64,000 bases of DNA from Pinus tabuliformis. Its lineage: Eukaryota > Streptophyta > Pinopsida > Pinales > Pinaceae. Below the pieces are notes generated by a model. That model was not told the origin of the DNA and did no database searches. It saw only the letters and a list, made by a program, of their open reading frames with translations. The translations under genes and the position numbers were made by a program. The stretch is from positions 826,318,556-826,382,555 of the forward strand of contig CM062816.1 in assembly GCA_031772625.1 (NCBI GenBank), in the 5' to 3' direction. Within the stretch, counting starts at the first letter, position 1. Each line of letters starts with the position of its first letter. This document shows positions 46,182 through 58,099 of the stretch, piece by piece.

Positions 46182-46982
46182 ATGTTGCATGATAATGCAG
46201 AGTTAGCTGAAGATAATCAGAAGCAACTTGCTTCAGTCAATGTAATTACAAAGCTGAAAACTGAAGGAGTGTGGAAATCATTCTTTGATGGAGCCTATTC
46301 CAAGCAAGGAACAGGTGTTGTTTTCCTTCTAATTGCACCTGGAGGTAATATGTTCCCTTTTTCCTTTAAATTGGAGTTCAAAGCAACAGACAATGTGGTG
46401 GAATATGATCCCTTGATTATTGCTCTGCAAACAACTAAACAGATGGGAATTAAGTCAATTTCTGCTTTTGGAGATTCGGAGTTGATTATAAAACAAATAA
46501 AAAATCACTGTCAAACAAAACACCCTAGGATTAGGGCATACAGAAATGAAGTATGGAATTTGGTTGAGAACATTTTCGAATCTTTTAACATTCAATTTTT
46601 TCTAAGGGATGGGAACAGATTAACATATTCATTGGTTGTGGCTGCTAGTACCTCCAGGCCTCCTATTAATCCAGAACTAAGATATGAGGTAGAAATGAGG
46701 CACAAACTTTATGTTCCTAATAATGTTAAATATTGGCAAGTTTTTGAAGATGATCAACAGATTAAAGAATTTTTTACTATGGTTGAAGAGTTTCATGAAA
46801 TAGAAATTGATCAGGATGAAGATGAAATAACAGAAGTCACAGAAGTTAGTGGTTTAAAAGATTCAATAGATAATGAAAAAGTTTTTCATTTGAAAGATAA
46901 TATTCTGCCAAAGGGACTTGTTCCTCTTGAAAGGATTTTTAATCCCAATGATGTGGCTGTTGACTCAAGAAAAATTTCATAG
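46182..46982 (+). pseudogene. Element F extra RNase H before RT, with linker
   Basis: 266 open codons. SFFDGAYSKQGTGVVFLLIA gives the first Asp, ATDNVVEYDPLIIALQTTKQ the Glu, and SAFGDSELIIKQIKNHCQTK the second Asp. NRLTYSLVVAAS replaces the usual NRLADSLAVAAS, so the last Asp is Tyr. This is the RVT_3/archaeal-type RNase H. The linker YVPNNVKYWQVFEDDQQIKE matches element E. The domain lies between protease and RT, while the standard RNase H is still present at 48040-48440. Confidence 0.85.
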
Positions 46983-47029
46983 GATGAACACATTCAATAT
47001 CATAATATTGGAACTCAGGAGGAACCAAG

Positions 47030-48030
47030 GCTAGTCAAATTATTCAATGGAGTTTCACCTAATTATCAGGAAAGATATATTAAACTTTTCAAGGACTATG
47101 TTGATGTCTTTGCATGGTCCTATGAGGATCTCAAAACATACGATGTAAATATTATTCAGCACAAGATCCCCTTGAAGGAGGGAATTAAACCCTTTAAACA
47201 AAAGCTTAGACAAATAAATCCTCTACTTCTACCATCAATTGAAAAAGAGGTCAAAAAGTTACTTGATTCCAAAATAATAGTTCCACTCAGGTACTCTGAT
47301 TGGGTGACTAATTTAGTGCCTGTAAGAAAGAAAAATTGAGAGATAAGGTTATGTGTGGACTTCAGAAATCTCAACAGGGCTTCCTTGAAAGATAATTATC
47401 CATTGCCTAAAATGGATCATGTGCTACAGAAGGTAACATGATCTTTTAGAATGTCAATGCTGGATGGATTCTCTGGGTATAACCAGGTGGTTGTGGATAG
47501 AGAAGATCAGAAGAAGACAACATTCACAACTCCCTGGGGAACCTTTATGTATGCTAGAATGCCTTTTGGATTGATGAACGTAGGTGCTACATTTCAGAGG
47601 GCTATGGACATTGCTTTTGTGGGAGATAAGTTTGTAGTAATATATTTGGATGATATTACTGTTCTCAAAGTCTAATGAAGAACATCTGGACCATCTGAAA
47701 AGACTTTTGAAAAATGTAGAAGATTTGGGATTTCCTTAAATCTAAAGAGATCCTTTTTTTCTCTAGAAGAGGGCAAACTATTGGGGCACATTGTTTCTAG
47801 AGATGGAGTGAAGATAGATCCAACAAGAGTACAAGCTGTGAAAAAAATACCACTACTTAGGAGTAAAAAGGATATTCAAATTTTTTTGGGAAAAATAAAC
47901 TTCTTAAGGAGATTTGTGTCCAATTATGGAGAAATTGTAAAAGAAATTACTAATATGCTGAACAAGGAGAATGGAGTGCATTGGACCAGGGAAGCTAGAG
48001 AATCATTTTCCATGATTAAAGAAGCATTGT
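47030..48030 (+). pseudogene. Element F reverse transcriptase
   Basis: YVDVFAWSYEDLKTYDVNII opens the domain. Then KPFKQKLRQINPLLLPSIEK, LCVDFRNLNRASLKDNYPLP, MLDGFSGYNQVVVDREDQKK (motif A Asp present) and YARMPFGLMNVGATFQRAMD. YLDDITVL keeps the catalytic Asp pair. LGHIVSRDGVKIDPTRVQAV and the connection follow at 47781. Three stops or shifts interrupt it. It is the closest to an intact RT in the window. Confidence 0.92.
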
Positions 48031-48039
48031 AGGTAGCTC

Positions 48040-48450
48040 CAGTCCTAATCAGCCCTGATTATCAAAAGCCTTTCCAAGTTTTTTTCATTCGCATCACTGA
48101 ATTCAATAGATGTTGTCTTGTTGCAGAAGAATGATGAAGAGAAGGAGCAGCCTGTTTCATTCTTTAGCAAGATTCTCAAGGATGATGAGCTAAAGTATAA
48201 TATTCTTGAAAAGTAGGTGTATTCTTTGGTAAAATCCCTAAAAGCCTTTAGAACCTATGTGCTGCAGTCTCAGATCATTGCTTATGTGCCAAATGCTACA
48301 GTAAAAGATGTATTAGTACAGGGAGATGTAGAAGGCAAAAGAGGAAAATGGATAGGCAAGATCCAAGAGTATGACTTGGACATAAAACCCACAAAGTTGG
48401 TGAAAGGGCAAGGATTGGAAAAAATGTTGACATATTCAAACTTTCAGGCA
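48040..48450 (+). pseudogene. Element F RNase H (usual position)
   Basis: After a frame change: PVSFFSKILKDDELKYNILE, then SLVKSLKAFRTYVLQSQIIA and WIGKIQEYDLDIKPTKLVKG. This is the RT-linked RNase H in its normal place, much reduced in its acidic residues. Confidence 0.8.
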
Positions 48451-48589
48451 TTGAGAATCAACTTTCTAACACATGTGGATGAAGGAACAACTGAAGAAAA
48501 TGAAGAAAAGCCAGATCCAGGTATGAAGATCAGGTATAATTTTTTATGTTCAGAATACTTGCATATAATCCATTATTTGTGTTTTCTCC

Positions 48590-49806
48590 CCTGTCCCCAA
48601 TCCTTGGATAGAACAAAGTACAGAGCATTAAATATCAAAGCACAACCATATGTGATTGTGGAAAGCAGATTATATTGGAAGGATCCTGTTGGAATTTTGT
48701 TGCTATGTTTAACAGAAGAAGAGTTTACAGAGGCAATCAAAGATCATCATGAGGGGTTATGTGGAGGACATTACAGTTGGAAAGTTATTGCACATAAAAT
48801 CCTTCAGACAAGATTTTATTGGCCTACTTTATTTGGTGATACATATAAGTTTGTCAGAAGCTGTCAGAAGTGTCAGCTTTTTGCTGAGAAGAAGAGGTTA
48901 GCTCCCTTGCCTTTGATCCCAGTCTTCATAGAGGAACCATTCAGACAATGGGGATTGGACTTTGTTGGAGAGATTAACCCACCTTCAAGTGGATAGCACA
49001 AGTGGGTTCTCACAGCTACTAATTACTTCACCAAGTGGGTAGAAGCTATACCTACTAAGAGGGAAAATGATCAGGTGGTGATGAAGTTCTTAGAGGAGAA
49101 TATTTTCAGTAGATTTGGATGCCCCATCAAAATCATAACAAACAATGCTCAAGTATTCAATTCAAGTAAGTTTATTGCTTTTTGTCAAAAGTATAATGTT
49201 ATTTTGTCCCATTCAACAACTTATCATCTGCATGGAAATGGATTAGCTAAATCCACTAAAAAATCTTTGATGAAGATCCTTAAGAAAACTATTGCAGAGA
49301 ACCAAAAAGACTGGGATTCTAAGTTAAATTTTGCTCTATGGGCTGCTAGAGTGACTACAAGAAGGTCTACATGAAAATTACCTTTTGAATTAGTATATGG
49401 AACTCAAGCTCTGTTTCCAAGACAACTTGTGAAGCTTGTGATTGCAATGATTCAGGAGGTGAAAGAAGAACCTAATGCTTTGATAAGAAGAATGAATAAA
49501 GTAGTGGAGCTAAGTGAGAACAGGGACAAGGTAAGAGACAACTTGATTATGTATCAATCAAAGATGAAAAGTATTTTTGATAGAAAATCCAAGGAGATTG
49601 ACTTTAAAGTTGTAGACCTAGTATTAAGATGGGATACCAGAAGAGAAGATAAGGGTAAGCATGGGAAGTTTGATCCTCTCTGGTATGGCCCTTTTAGAAT
49701 TGTTGAAGAAAGGTCCAATAACACTTTCCTTCTTGAGAATCTTGATGGTGAAACTCTACAGTTGCCTATCAATGGGCAGTACCTCAAGCATTACTTCCAA
49801 TTCTGA
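48590..49806 (+). pseudogene. Element F integrase
   Basis: HHEGLCGGHYSWKVIAHKIL with RSCQKCQLFAEKK is the HHCC zinc domain. The core has GLDFVGEI (first Asp present). ITNNAQVFNS has the usual TDN as TNN, so the second Asp is Asn. NGLAKSTKKSLMKIL has Lys where the Glu of NGxAEA should be. Two of three catalytic residues are therefore lost, both by G-to-A changes. The C-terminal domain ends with FDPLWYGPFRIVEERSNNTF and YLKHYFQF. Stops occur at 48994 and 49372. Confidence 0.9.
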
Positions 49807-49956
49807 AGCATAAGAATCTTATCATTGTAGATACTAGAGTGAAATCAGTGTACAAATGCCATAGAATTTAAATTGATTAAGCAATATATGACTCCATGCC
49901 CAAGGTGAAGGCACTGATCTGCAGTTATTAGTGCTTCTGTGGCAAAAGCACTATCC

Positions 49957-49971
49957 CCAGGTGGAGCCAGA
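49957..49971 (+). other. Element F polypurine tract
   Basis: CAGGTGGAGCCAGA directly before the TG of the 3' LTR; purine-rich, with a C pair. Confidence 0.6.
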
Positions 49972-51523
49972 TGTTGTAGCATCCATTGTCCATTGTTATT
50001 TCAATTTTATTACAAAATGAAAGAAAAAAAAAAAAAAAAAATATGAAAGATGGTTGATTTTATATTTTCAATGGCTTTGAAAGTGATAAACCCATGAGAA
50101 AGATTTGGTTCGTCCGATCAATAGGCCATAGATCCAATGGCAATCGCATAGTTAACTAGAATGGGTTTATTTCGGAGATCAGATGTGATGGTGTATCAAA
50201 CACAGTTTAAATTCGCTGAAGTCCGGGCCAATCTCAGTTGTCCATCGAAAGAGACGGGATCCGATGGATATCGGGTCGAAATATCGGGTCGGAAAGTAAT
50301 CAAGTTCCATCTTTTAATTGGACCCAATAAATCATTAATGGCAGTTTTTATTTCCTATCAAGTCCGGATATTAGGTCGGCAAGTCATCAGGTTCTATCTT
50401 TAAACTCGGACCCGATAAATCATTAAATACAGTTTTTATGTCCTATCGGGTCCGTATGGGAGTCAAAGGTGCGTTGAAAAAGTGGACGCGACAGGTTTAT
50501 GAACCAGAATGTTAATTCTTTTAAGTTCCATGGGCCCGACCCATCATTTAAATGTCATGCAGGTTCAAGAAGCACGATCAAGCGATAGCTTGATAAGTAG
50601 TTTAAGGTGCCTGTTGGGAAGCAATGAGCACGAAGGTTAATCAAAGCTCGACCTCTGCAGTTGACCGTGACATTAGCTCGGTTGACTGAAATGTGTGGCC
50701 AGAAATTACCATGGGGGTTCAACCTCGTTGAGGCTCCCATACATTCTTTACCCTCGCGGTGCTCCCAAAGCCTTCCGCCCTTCATCCACTGCTCCATTAA
50801 GGCTCAAGGTACAGATTCGAACAGAGAATGACCATCATCTTCTAATTTTCATTACTTCCTATTATCTTATGTTCTTTAGAATAAGGTGTATTTTACCCTC
50901 TATGTAATATTCTGTAATAATTTTTACTTTAGACAGTTAGGGAAATAGTTAAGTAGTTTGACAGTTTTGGTGACTACCAACTGTCTCATAATGTATAAGA
51001 AAAGGAAAATTTAGAGAGAAGTGGTTCGAATTTGGAATAACATGGAGACAACGCTATTTGGTACTTGATAGATAGATGATTAATAAAAGAGTTTCCATAC
51101 ATGCTGGGTACGATTTTTTTATTTCTCAATTGTGTGTCATTGCTGTCTATTCATTTCTTTAAATATGGTAATGAAGCATAGGTATTTATTTGCTGATGTA
51201 AATGAAGTTAAAATCCTTAAAGGCACTCCCATATTTAAAACCTCCTTTCATATGTTTCCTCTAAATTACAGAGAATAGTTCCTATTAAACACATCATATT
51301 GTCTGTAATTTCCTTACATATTCTTCTCATCACAGTCATATTCAGCATCATATGGCATTTTGAAGCTTTCTAAGTCATGTAAATATTGGGAATTTAAGGT
51401 CAATTCCTTTAGACTCTTCAAATGAGGAATTGAACAGAGATACAAGTGACAAGCATAATAAATTATTAATGGCTTAGGCACAATTTCTACATAGCCGGGG
51501 AATTGGTTTCCTAAGGTACAACA
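49972..51523 (+). repeat. Element F 3' LTR (1552 bp)
   Basis: TGTTGTAGCATCC to AAGGTACAACA, collinear with 42138-43696. It contains the second copy of the LRR-like reverse frame (51314-51523). It has a small extra segment near 50280 (ATATCGGGTCG repeated) and lacks a few bases near 51090. Confidence 0.95.
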
Positions 51524-51577
51524 CAATTCTTGACCACTGAACTGAATTCCAACAGGATTTAGAAAATTATTATACTG

Positions 51578-51893
51578 AATAATAATCCAATTTTAATATC
51601 ATGGTCAAGCTAAGCACTAGATTGATGTATGAGACCTCTTTGTTTGTTGGAAAAGGGACTCATCTCTACATAATAAAATAATAATAATCCAATTTTAAGG
51701 TGAGAGCCAAGATAGACACTAAATTGGAGTATGATATTCCTCTTGTTTATGGGACAAGGGACCCATCTGTGGGCAATTATTTGACTACTAAAGTCTATGA
51801 AGGCATACATACTCTATTACCCTTTGTATTTGAACCTATGACCTCTTAGGAGGAAAGACATTCTCTAAACCATTAAGCCCACTCAAGACATAT
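51578..51893 (-). mobile_element. tRNA-derived SINE (tRNA-Arg-like head)
   Basis: On the minus strand from about 51891: TGGGCTTAATGGTTTAGAGA fits the A box, CTCCTAA the anticodon loop (CCT, Arg) and GGTTCAAATAC the B box. The body contains two diverged units of about 107 bp (around CCAATTTTAA at 51588 and 51694), both with GGGACYCATCT. RNA polymerase III would transcribe it. The boundaries of the body and the target-site duplication are not resolved. Confidence 0.6.
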
Positions 51894-52247
51894 CATAAAA
51901 GTCACCAAATAAACCTTCTAATCACTTCTTAAACTTGTAGAGGATAAACAATAGGATTAGCTCTAGCTATTGCATGTATTTAAACTATTAAGAATATTAT
52001 TTTTATTGTAGTACTTTCTTGAACATCATTAAGAGGGACAATATGCATAAGATTAAGAAGGTTTGTAAAGAAAATTGTGTTATATGGAAAAGTAAGTTTG
52101 GTGAAGGTTCAATTAAAGTTGAGGTATTATTTATTTTTAATTCATCTTTAATTAAAACTGAAGTCTATTTTTTACTCATAATACATTGAAGGCACAAAGA
52201 AATACTTTATATATTTTCTATATTGGAAAAGAGATCAATTTATAGGG

Positions 52248-52655
52248 TTGATTTTAGTAAATGGTCATTTTTTATGGTGGCCCTTATTCTTTTTAACCAG
52301 GGAAAATGTAATAAGATATCTTATAAGTGCAAATGTAATTGATGGAGTAGAGGTAAATATAGTTCTTCTTGATATCTATAGTGCAATGTTTGGTGGTCCC
52401 TACATGTATATGGGGGCGCTCTTCTTTATGAGAAGGGAAAACAAATGCTTCCCAGTAAATTATAGTAAATATTTTATCATAGATACACATAGAGGGAAGT
52501 CTAAGGTCCCTCTCATGAGAAAGCACCAACTTAAGAGATTGATCAACTTAAGCAAGAAGTATATATATCTTTTTCTGGAGACAAAACTAGAAAGATGTCA
52601 ATTTAATGGGTGCAAAGGCAATCTTGGAAAAGTGTATAAAATAACAAAAACGTAA
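52248..52655 (+). pseudogene. Possible Ty3/gypsy-like protease-region fragment
   Basis: 135 open codons on the plus strand. LLDIYSAMFGGPYMYMGALF, MRRENKCFPVNYSKYFIID and VPLMRKHQLKRLINLSKKYI resemble the segment around and after the protease of some plant reverse-transcribing elements (LGxPYLY...FRRENKY...SLVSANQ...LI..SK). I see neither a DSG motif nor an RT nearby. Family assignment is weak. Confidence 0.35.
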
Positions 52656-52659
52656 GTTG

Positions 52660-54002
52660 TAAAAGCTTTTACATGAATACAAATAAATGTTCCAAGTACC
52701 AAAATTTATACCACCAAAGAAGGAAACAAAGCACAAGATATAAGTATTGGAAAATTCTCCTTTACTTCTCATAACATTGTACATGAAGTTAAATTCATTT
52801 AATATAAATAATGTCAATTATTATAGTGTTAAGATACAAAGTGATAATTAAATTTCAAATTTCAAATCACATATTATATTATTATGTCGCTATAATGTTT
52901 AGATTTTTTGTATAGGTGAAATTTGTAATAATTATCTTGTGTACATCTTCCTTATTAATTTGTTACAAAGAAGTAAATCTTATCAATCTAATGGATATCT
53001 ACTCAGAGTCCTACCTCATGCCTTAACCAATTTCGGAATTTCATGGTTACCTTTCATATCATGAAAAATGGAGGTGATCAAGAAAAGTTGTAGCATTTGT
53101 AGTAAAGCATGGGCATGAGATATTCTGATCATGAATAAAGGTTACATGATGTTAAATCATATCAGAATGGGATAAGCCCTAAATCTCAAGAGGATGGCAC
53201 ATATAATGAAACTTGTTGAAGATTTGAGAGGGAGCTTGAGATGATCCACCAGTTAATGAGAACACCAACACTCAAAAATGATCTTTGCCCCAATCATTTG
53301 CTCAATCTTTCTACGATGAAACCAAGTGCAATTAATTTATTACTCTAGCATTATTCCCAAAAAAAATTACTTGATAATAGATACATTTTGATTTAAGATT
53401 ATTGGACTCACTTTATTCTCGCAAGATTCCCTAAGATATGATGCTCCTTGTTGGGAATGTATTGGGGTTTTGCATGTCGCATGATCCTATATGTTGAATT
53501 GTAAACAATTAACTCTATTGATGATAAAAATTAGAGGGATGAATCTAAAAATTTGTTGGTTTTCCCACTAGGGTTTCCCAGGTAAATCTCTGAGTATTAT
53601 GTGTGGTTTGTATTGCTTACTTTTATGTTTATAAAGAATCTGTATATGAATTGCTTACTGTAAAGGTTTAAAATTGCATTCTTCTCTTTCATTTTGTGTT
53701 TGGTAAAATAAATTTAAGTCTTTTTTATGTTTTAAGAATGAGTTACCATTTCATATATTCTCGGCATGTCTTCTTCATCTCCAATTACTAGGGTCATAAC
53801 TATTGGTTATTTTAATATTTTCTTTGTAGTTATTCCCAAGAATATTATTGTAATGTAACATTAACCTCACACTTTCTCTTATTTTTGAAGTACCATGGGA
53901 TCCCACAAGGTGTTGTTCTAGTTATGTCTCTTTTAAATAGTGTTTGTACTTCTTCTTGATGTTAAAATTTTCATAGCCCTTTATTATTTTGAACTCGTTG
54001 TT
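52660..54002. other. Stretch without a recognised gene
   Basis: AT-rich. Around 53560-53640, TTTTCCCACTAGGGTTTCCC followed by AGGTAAATCTCTGAG looks like the R-U5 part of a copia LTR, but no boundary or partner is found. Confidence 0.4.
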
Positions 54003-54888
54003 TGTAGATTTTTACTATAGATTCAACAACTCATGTGATATACTTAAAAATAAGACAAGAATCTACTCTACTCTTTACAACAAAAACCAATAATGATCGA
54101 TGAAAACAATAATCAGAAAGAGGAATAATATCAATTGAACATAACACAATATTTTTCTAAGGAAAGAAACTGCTCAAAACCCCAACTATCTATATTGCAT
54201 TAATCAAAAGATCTTAGAAGAAAATACAGTGCTTGTTCTCACTAAAACAATTCCTTCGCGAGTATGATCTAACTCTCTGCCTCACAAGCTTGCTCTAGCC
54301 AACACTTAGCCAATTTTTTTTCCTGCCAAGCCCCTATTTCCTTACGCAATTCCTAAGAGAATCAACCCATATTTAATTGGGAAATCCTTCCTCCATAACT
54401 CTGCAATCCAAACTTAGGTCCTCAACTGATTGTATGCACCATCCATACAACTCATAAAATTGTACCACTGATAGTATAGTGTCCATGCACTCTAATATGA
54501 ACTAGGCCTTCCTCTAAACTGATATGCATGAGTTATTTGTGAGTGAATCTTCAGTTAATTGGTTTGTTACTGGTTGATGCACTAGTGCACTACTCCACTA
54601 CTAGACCTCTACTGGTTCCTCCAATAGTTAGAACTAGTTTAACTTACTATAACTCAGTTAGACTGAGTTATCTAATTACAACTCCAAAGAACTCATCCTG
54701 TTCCCCTAAAATTTAGGGATCACTCTACATGACTCTAGATAGGCTTCCAACTCGAATTTCCTAAGCTAACTAAGTTAACTTAACTTAGTTAACTATTAAA
54801 AGTTGTTATGAGAAAAGAATTACAATTTTAACTCAAAATCTAATTCAAGGACAAATTAAATTGGAATTTCTTGTTGCTATTTTTAACA
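54003..54888 (-). repeat. Element G 3' LTR (886 bp)
   Basis: TGTAGATTTTTACTATAGAT to GCTATTTTTAACA. It is about 56 bp longer than the partner owing to a segment near 54290-54350 missing at 59230. Sense-strand PPT GATGAGAGGAG precedes it. Confidence 0.92.
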
Positions 54889-55568
54889 CTCCTCTCATCA
54901 AGAAAGGGATTATCAGCTACCCTAATCCTGTCTCTGTGAAACTCAAATTTACATCTTGACAATGCCTTTTTCAAAATGTCAGCATCTTGCTCCTTTGTGG
55001 GAATGTACTCAAACAACATAATCTGCCTCTGCACACAATCTCGAAGATGGTGTTACTTGATATCAATATTCTTGGAACAATCATGAAAAAATGGATTTTC
55101 ATAGAGTTTGATATCACAATAAATCATAGTTGGATCCATGTTCTGACAAAACAAACCAACCAGAATCTTCCTCATCCAGATGGCCTCACAAGTTGCTTGA
55201 ATAGTAGCCATGTACTTTTCCTCTGTTGAACTGAGTGCAACTGATCTTTGTTTCATGATGTACCAAGAAACAATTGTTGATAGAATACTGAAGATCCCTC
55301 CTAATGTTCTCTTCCAGTTAGATGGACTCCTTCCCTAATCTACATCGGTGAAGCCTTGAAGCTTCACTCCCTCTTTTCGTCTATACCACAATCTATATTG
55401 AATAGCACCTCTGAGGTATCTCAACACATGTTTGGTTTCCTTCCAATACAACTTGTTCAACCTAACCATCACTTGACTAAGATTGTTAACTCCATAGGAC
55501 ATGTCTGATCGTGTCTTCACCAAATACATGAGTGAACCCATAAGTTGTCTGTAAATAGTAGCTTCCAC
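54840..55568 (-). pseudogene. Element G RNase H
   Basis: YRQLMGSLMYLVKTRSDMSY, LYWKETKHVLRYLRGAIQY and KLQGFTDVD (normally DADWA) lead into SVALSSTEEKYMATIQATCE. Then come MIYCDIKLYENPFFHDCSKN and QRQIMLFEYIPTKEQDADIL. All pieces stay in one frame, separated by stops. The YCD segment replaces the usual CDNQSAI. Confidence 0.85.
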
Positions 55569-56300
55569 TACTTCACCTGAAGTAGCATCCTCCTTCCTCT
55601 ATTACCTGCTAGAGGAGTCTTCATGGGTTTACTACTCTCCATGTGGAACCTTTTTAGTTTCACATTGGCATACTTTCCCTGAGAGACAAAAAGTTCCTCA
55701 TCACCTTGCCATACTTCCATGCCCAGAAAGTAGTGCATGAGCCCCAAGTCCTTCGTTTCGAACTCTCTTGCAAGATCCTCCTTGCTAGACTTGATCAACT
55801 TATCATCACCTGTCAGAATCAAATCATCGACATATAAAAGAATAATCAACAATTTTCCTTCCACCACAATATGGTACAAGTTCGCATCTGCTTCAATTTT
55901 GGTGAAACCCAACTCGGTGAACTAGCTATCGATCTTGGTGTACCAAGCATGGGATGCTTGCTTCAGCCCATACAATGATTGCTTGAGTCGGCACACGTGC
56001 GACTCATAGTCAAAGGTATTAAAACCTTCAGGCTGCTCAATATACACCTCTTCCTCAATCATGCCATTAAGGAAAGTTGTATTTACAGCCATCTAATGTA
56101 TCTTCTAACCATTCGCGCTGACAATGCCAAAATGGATATGATTGATGAGTACCTTGCAACAAGAGAAAATGTATCATCATAGTCAATCCCCTCTACTTGA
56201 GAAAAGCCTCGAACCACGAACCTAGCCTTATGTTTCTCCACACTACCATCCATTGCTTGCTTTACCTTGTAAATCCATAGGGAACTCACCACTCACTTGT
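55569..56300 (-). pseudogene. Element G reverse transcriptase
   Basis: WIYKVKQAMDGSVEKHKARF and GFSQVEGIDYDDTFSLVARY open the domain. Motif A is MAVNTTFLNG, where the Asp of DVxTxFL is Ala. HVCRLKQSLYGLKQASHAWY follows in another frame and LLYVDDLILTGDDK has the YVDD pair. FETKDLGLMHYFLGMEVWQG continues. Two frame changes and several stops. Confidence 0.88.
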
Positions 56301-56478
56301 TTTCTGGTCTTGGGAACACATCCCAAACACTTTTACGAAAAATGGAGTCATAATCCTCCACCATGGCATCAACCCAAACCGGTTGTTGGACTGCCTCCTC
56401 AAAATAAGATGGCTCTGTCTCAACAAATCTTCTCATAAGAGCCATATATCTAGTGTACCTCTCAGGTGACCTCCTTTG

Positions 56479-57399
56479 TCAGCTCTGTGATGTGGGTGCT
56501 CCCACATTCTCTCCTGCATCCTGCAATAACCTGCTAGCATCTCTGGTGCACTTTCTCCCATCTATGGAAGACTCCACTTGAGTGGATGTCTCCACTCCCA
56601 AATCTTCTGCATGTGGATACTCCACATCAATCTGAGGTTCCTCCTTAGGAGCCAAAAGATCCTCAACCACATGTAGCTAAATCTTCCTCTCAAGGGAAAA
56701 TTGCATGGCCTTCTCTTCATTGAATTTGGCATCCCTACGAACCACTATCATCTTGTTGGTCGGTAGGTATAACCGATAGTTGTGAGGTGTATAAGTGTAC
56801 CCCAGAAATATCCCCAACTTTGTTGTCGGCTCAAACTTCTTCCATGCATCTTTGGTCACATGGAAATATATTGATGAGCAATAACTCCTGAAGTGACCCA
56901 CATCTAGTCTCTTCCCTGAGAAAACCTTCTCTAGTCTACTCATCCCAAGAATTTGATAAGGGCTTATGTTTTACAAATAAACAACTATGTTGCATGCCTC
57001 GGCCCACAAGTGTAGTGGTAGGCCCTAATCATGCAACATCTCCCGTGTTGTCCCTAAAATGCTTCTTTTCTTCCTTTCAGCCACCCCATTCTATTGTGGG
57101 TTATGGGGTGCTGTCAACTCTTGTTTAATGCCTTCTACTGTAAAGATTTTTTTTAACTCATTTGATACATACTCTCCACCATTATCACTCCTGAGAGATT
57201 TAACCTTCCTATCAGTATATTTCTCAACCAATTCTTTAAATTCATAAAAGTTTGCAAAAGTTTGATCTTTCTTATGCATGAAAAAGATCCAGCATTTACG
57301 AGAAAAATAATCAATAAATATAACATAATACCTGTGCTTGGTCGTGGATGTTGTTGATAACAGTCCACACACATTTGAATGGAATCGATCAAGGATCAC
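56479..57399 (-). pseudogene. Element G integrase and hinge to RT
   Basis: HSNVCGLLSTTSTTKHRYYV (first Asp now Asn), SLRSDNGGEYVSNEL (second Asp kept), then a stop and NGVAERKKRSIL (Glu kept). LGIFLGYTYTPHNYRLYLPT is the usual copia integrase C-terminal motif. The hinge at 56479-56670 is acidic. All in one frame with four stops. Confidence 0.88.
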
Positions 57400-58099
57400 C
57401 TGTGCTCAATTGTCTTTGTCGTGAAAGGAAGCCTTGGTGAATTTTCCTAAAGTACACCCTTTGCATGTATCACCTTGCTCTAGTGTACCATTGGGAAGAC
57501 CGGTAGAAATTTATTGCATGATTTTCAAAGCATCGTGATGCAAGTGACCCAACCTTTTGTTCCACAACTCACTAATGTCTCAGCTTGACACCTTCTCTAC
57601 TTTTGTGCTCAAGGAAACAAAATCTTCTACCTCCAACTTGTAGAGATTCTTCACTCAAATCCTTATCCTCTTTACCTATCTTGTGGCTATGTGACAAAGG
57701 AATGCCTTTCCCTTACTAAAGATCACATCATAGCATCTATCCTCCAACAAATACCAATTTCTTCTTCAAACGAGGAACATACATAGGATCTCGCAAAGTG
57801 AGAGGAGCACCTAACTCCCTCTGAAAGGTAACTGTACCCAACCCAATAGCACTATACCTCCCATCATCACCCATCTTGATATGCATCTAGAGATCCTTCT
57901 CCTCTAAGTCACTGAAGAGCTCCTTCTTACTAGTCATGTGGAAAGAAGCTCCAATGTCTAGATACAATACACTACCCATCATCGATGATATCATACATGT
58001 GATGGGTGAAGTCCAATTCGAATTGTGAGGCAAGAGCCTCACCTGCCACTCCTCCCAAGGACTTCTTCTTGGACTTATTGAGCGGACAATTTGTAGCAA
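57400..58099 (-). pseudogene. Element G protease and gag_pre-integrs region
   Basis: VLYLDIGASFHMTSKKELFS is the protease active site, with the catalytic DSG changed to DIG. The middle (57440-57880) is scrambled by frameshifts. CDTCKGCTLGKFTKASFH-like text near 57430-57480 indicates the paired Cys before the integrase. Confidence 0.7.

Larger units (their letters stand above)
42138..51523 (+). mobile_element. Element F: full-length Ty3/gypsy (Athila/Tat type)
   Basis: 5' LTR 42138-43696, PBS 43702-43719, gag, protease, extra RNase H, RT, RNase H, integrase, PPT about 49957-49971, 3' LTR 49972-51523. Flanks CAAAT (42133-42137) and CAATT (51524-51528) form a 5-bp target-site duplication with one change. 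Over about 140 bp at their right ends the LTRs differ at roughly 10 positions by eye. At least five frame changes and about ten stops break the coding region. Confidence 0.95.

Noticed and set aside
51314..51526. A resistance gene exon next to element F
   Set aside because: The frame lies inside the LTR and is present in both LTRs; only a captured fragment or chance can be argued.
52248..52655. Relic of an endogenous plant pararetrovirus
   Set aside because: Similarity could suit several reverse-transcribing elements; no movement protein, coat or RT is seen nearby, so the viral reading is unsupported.
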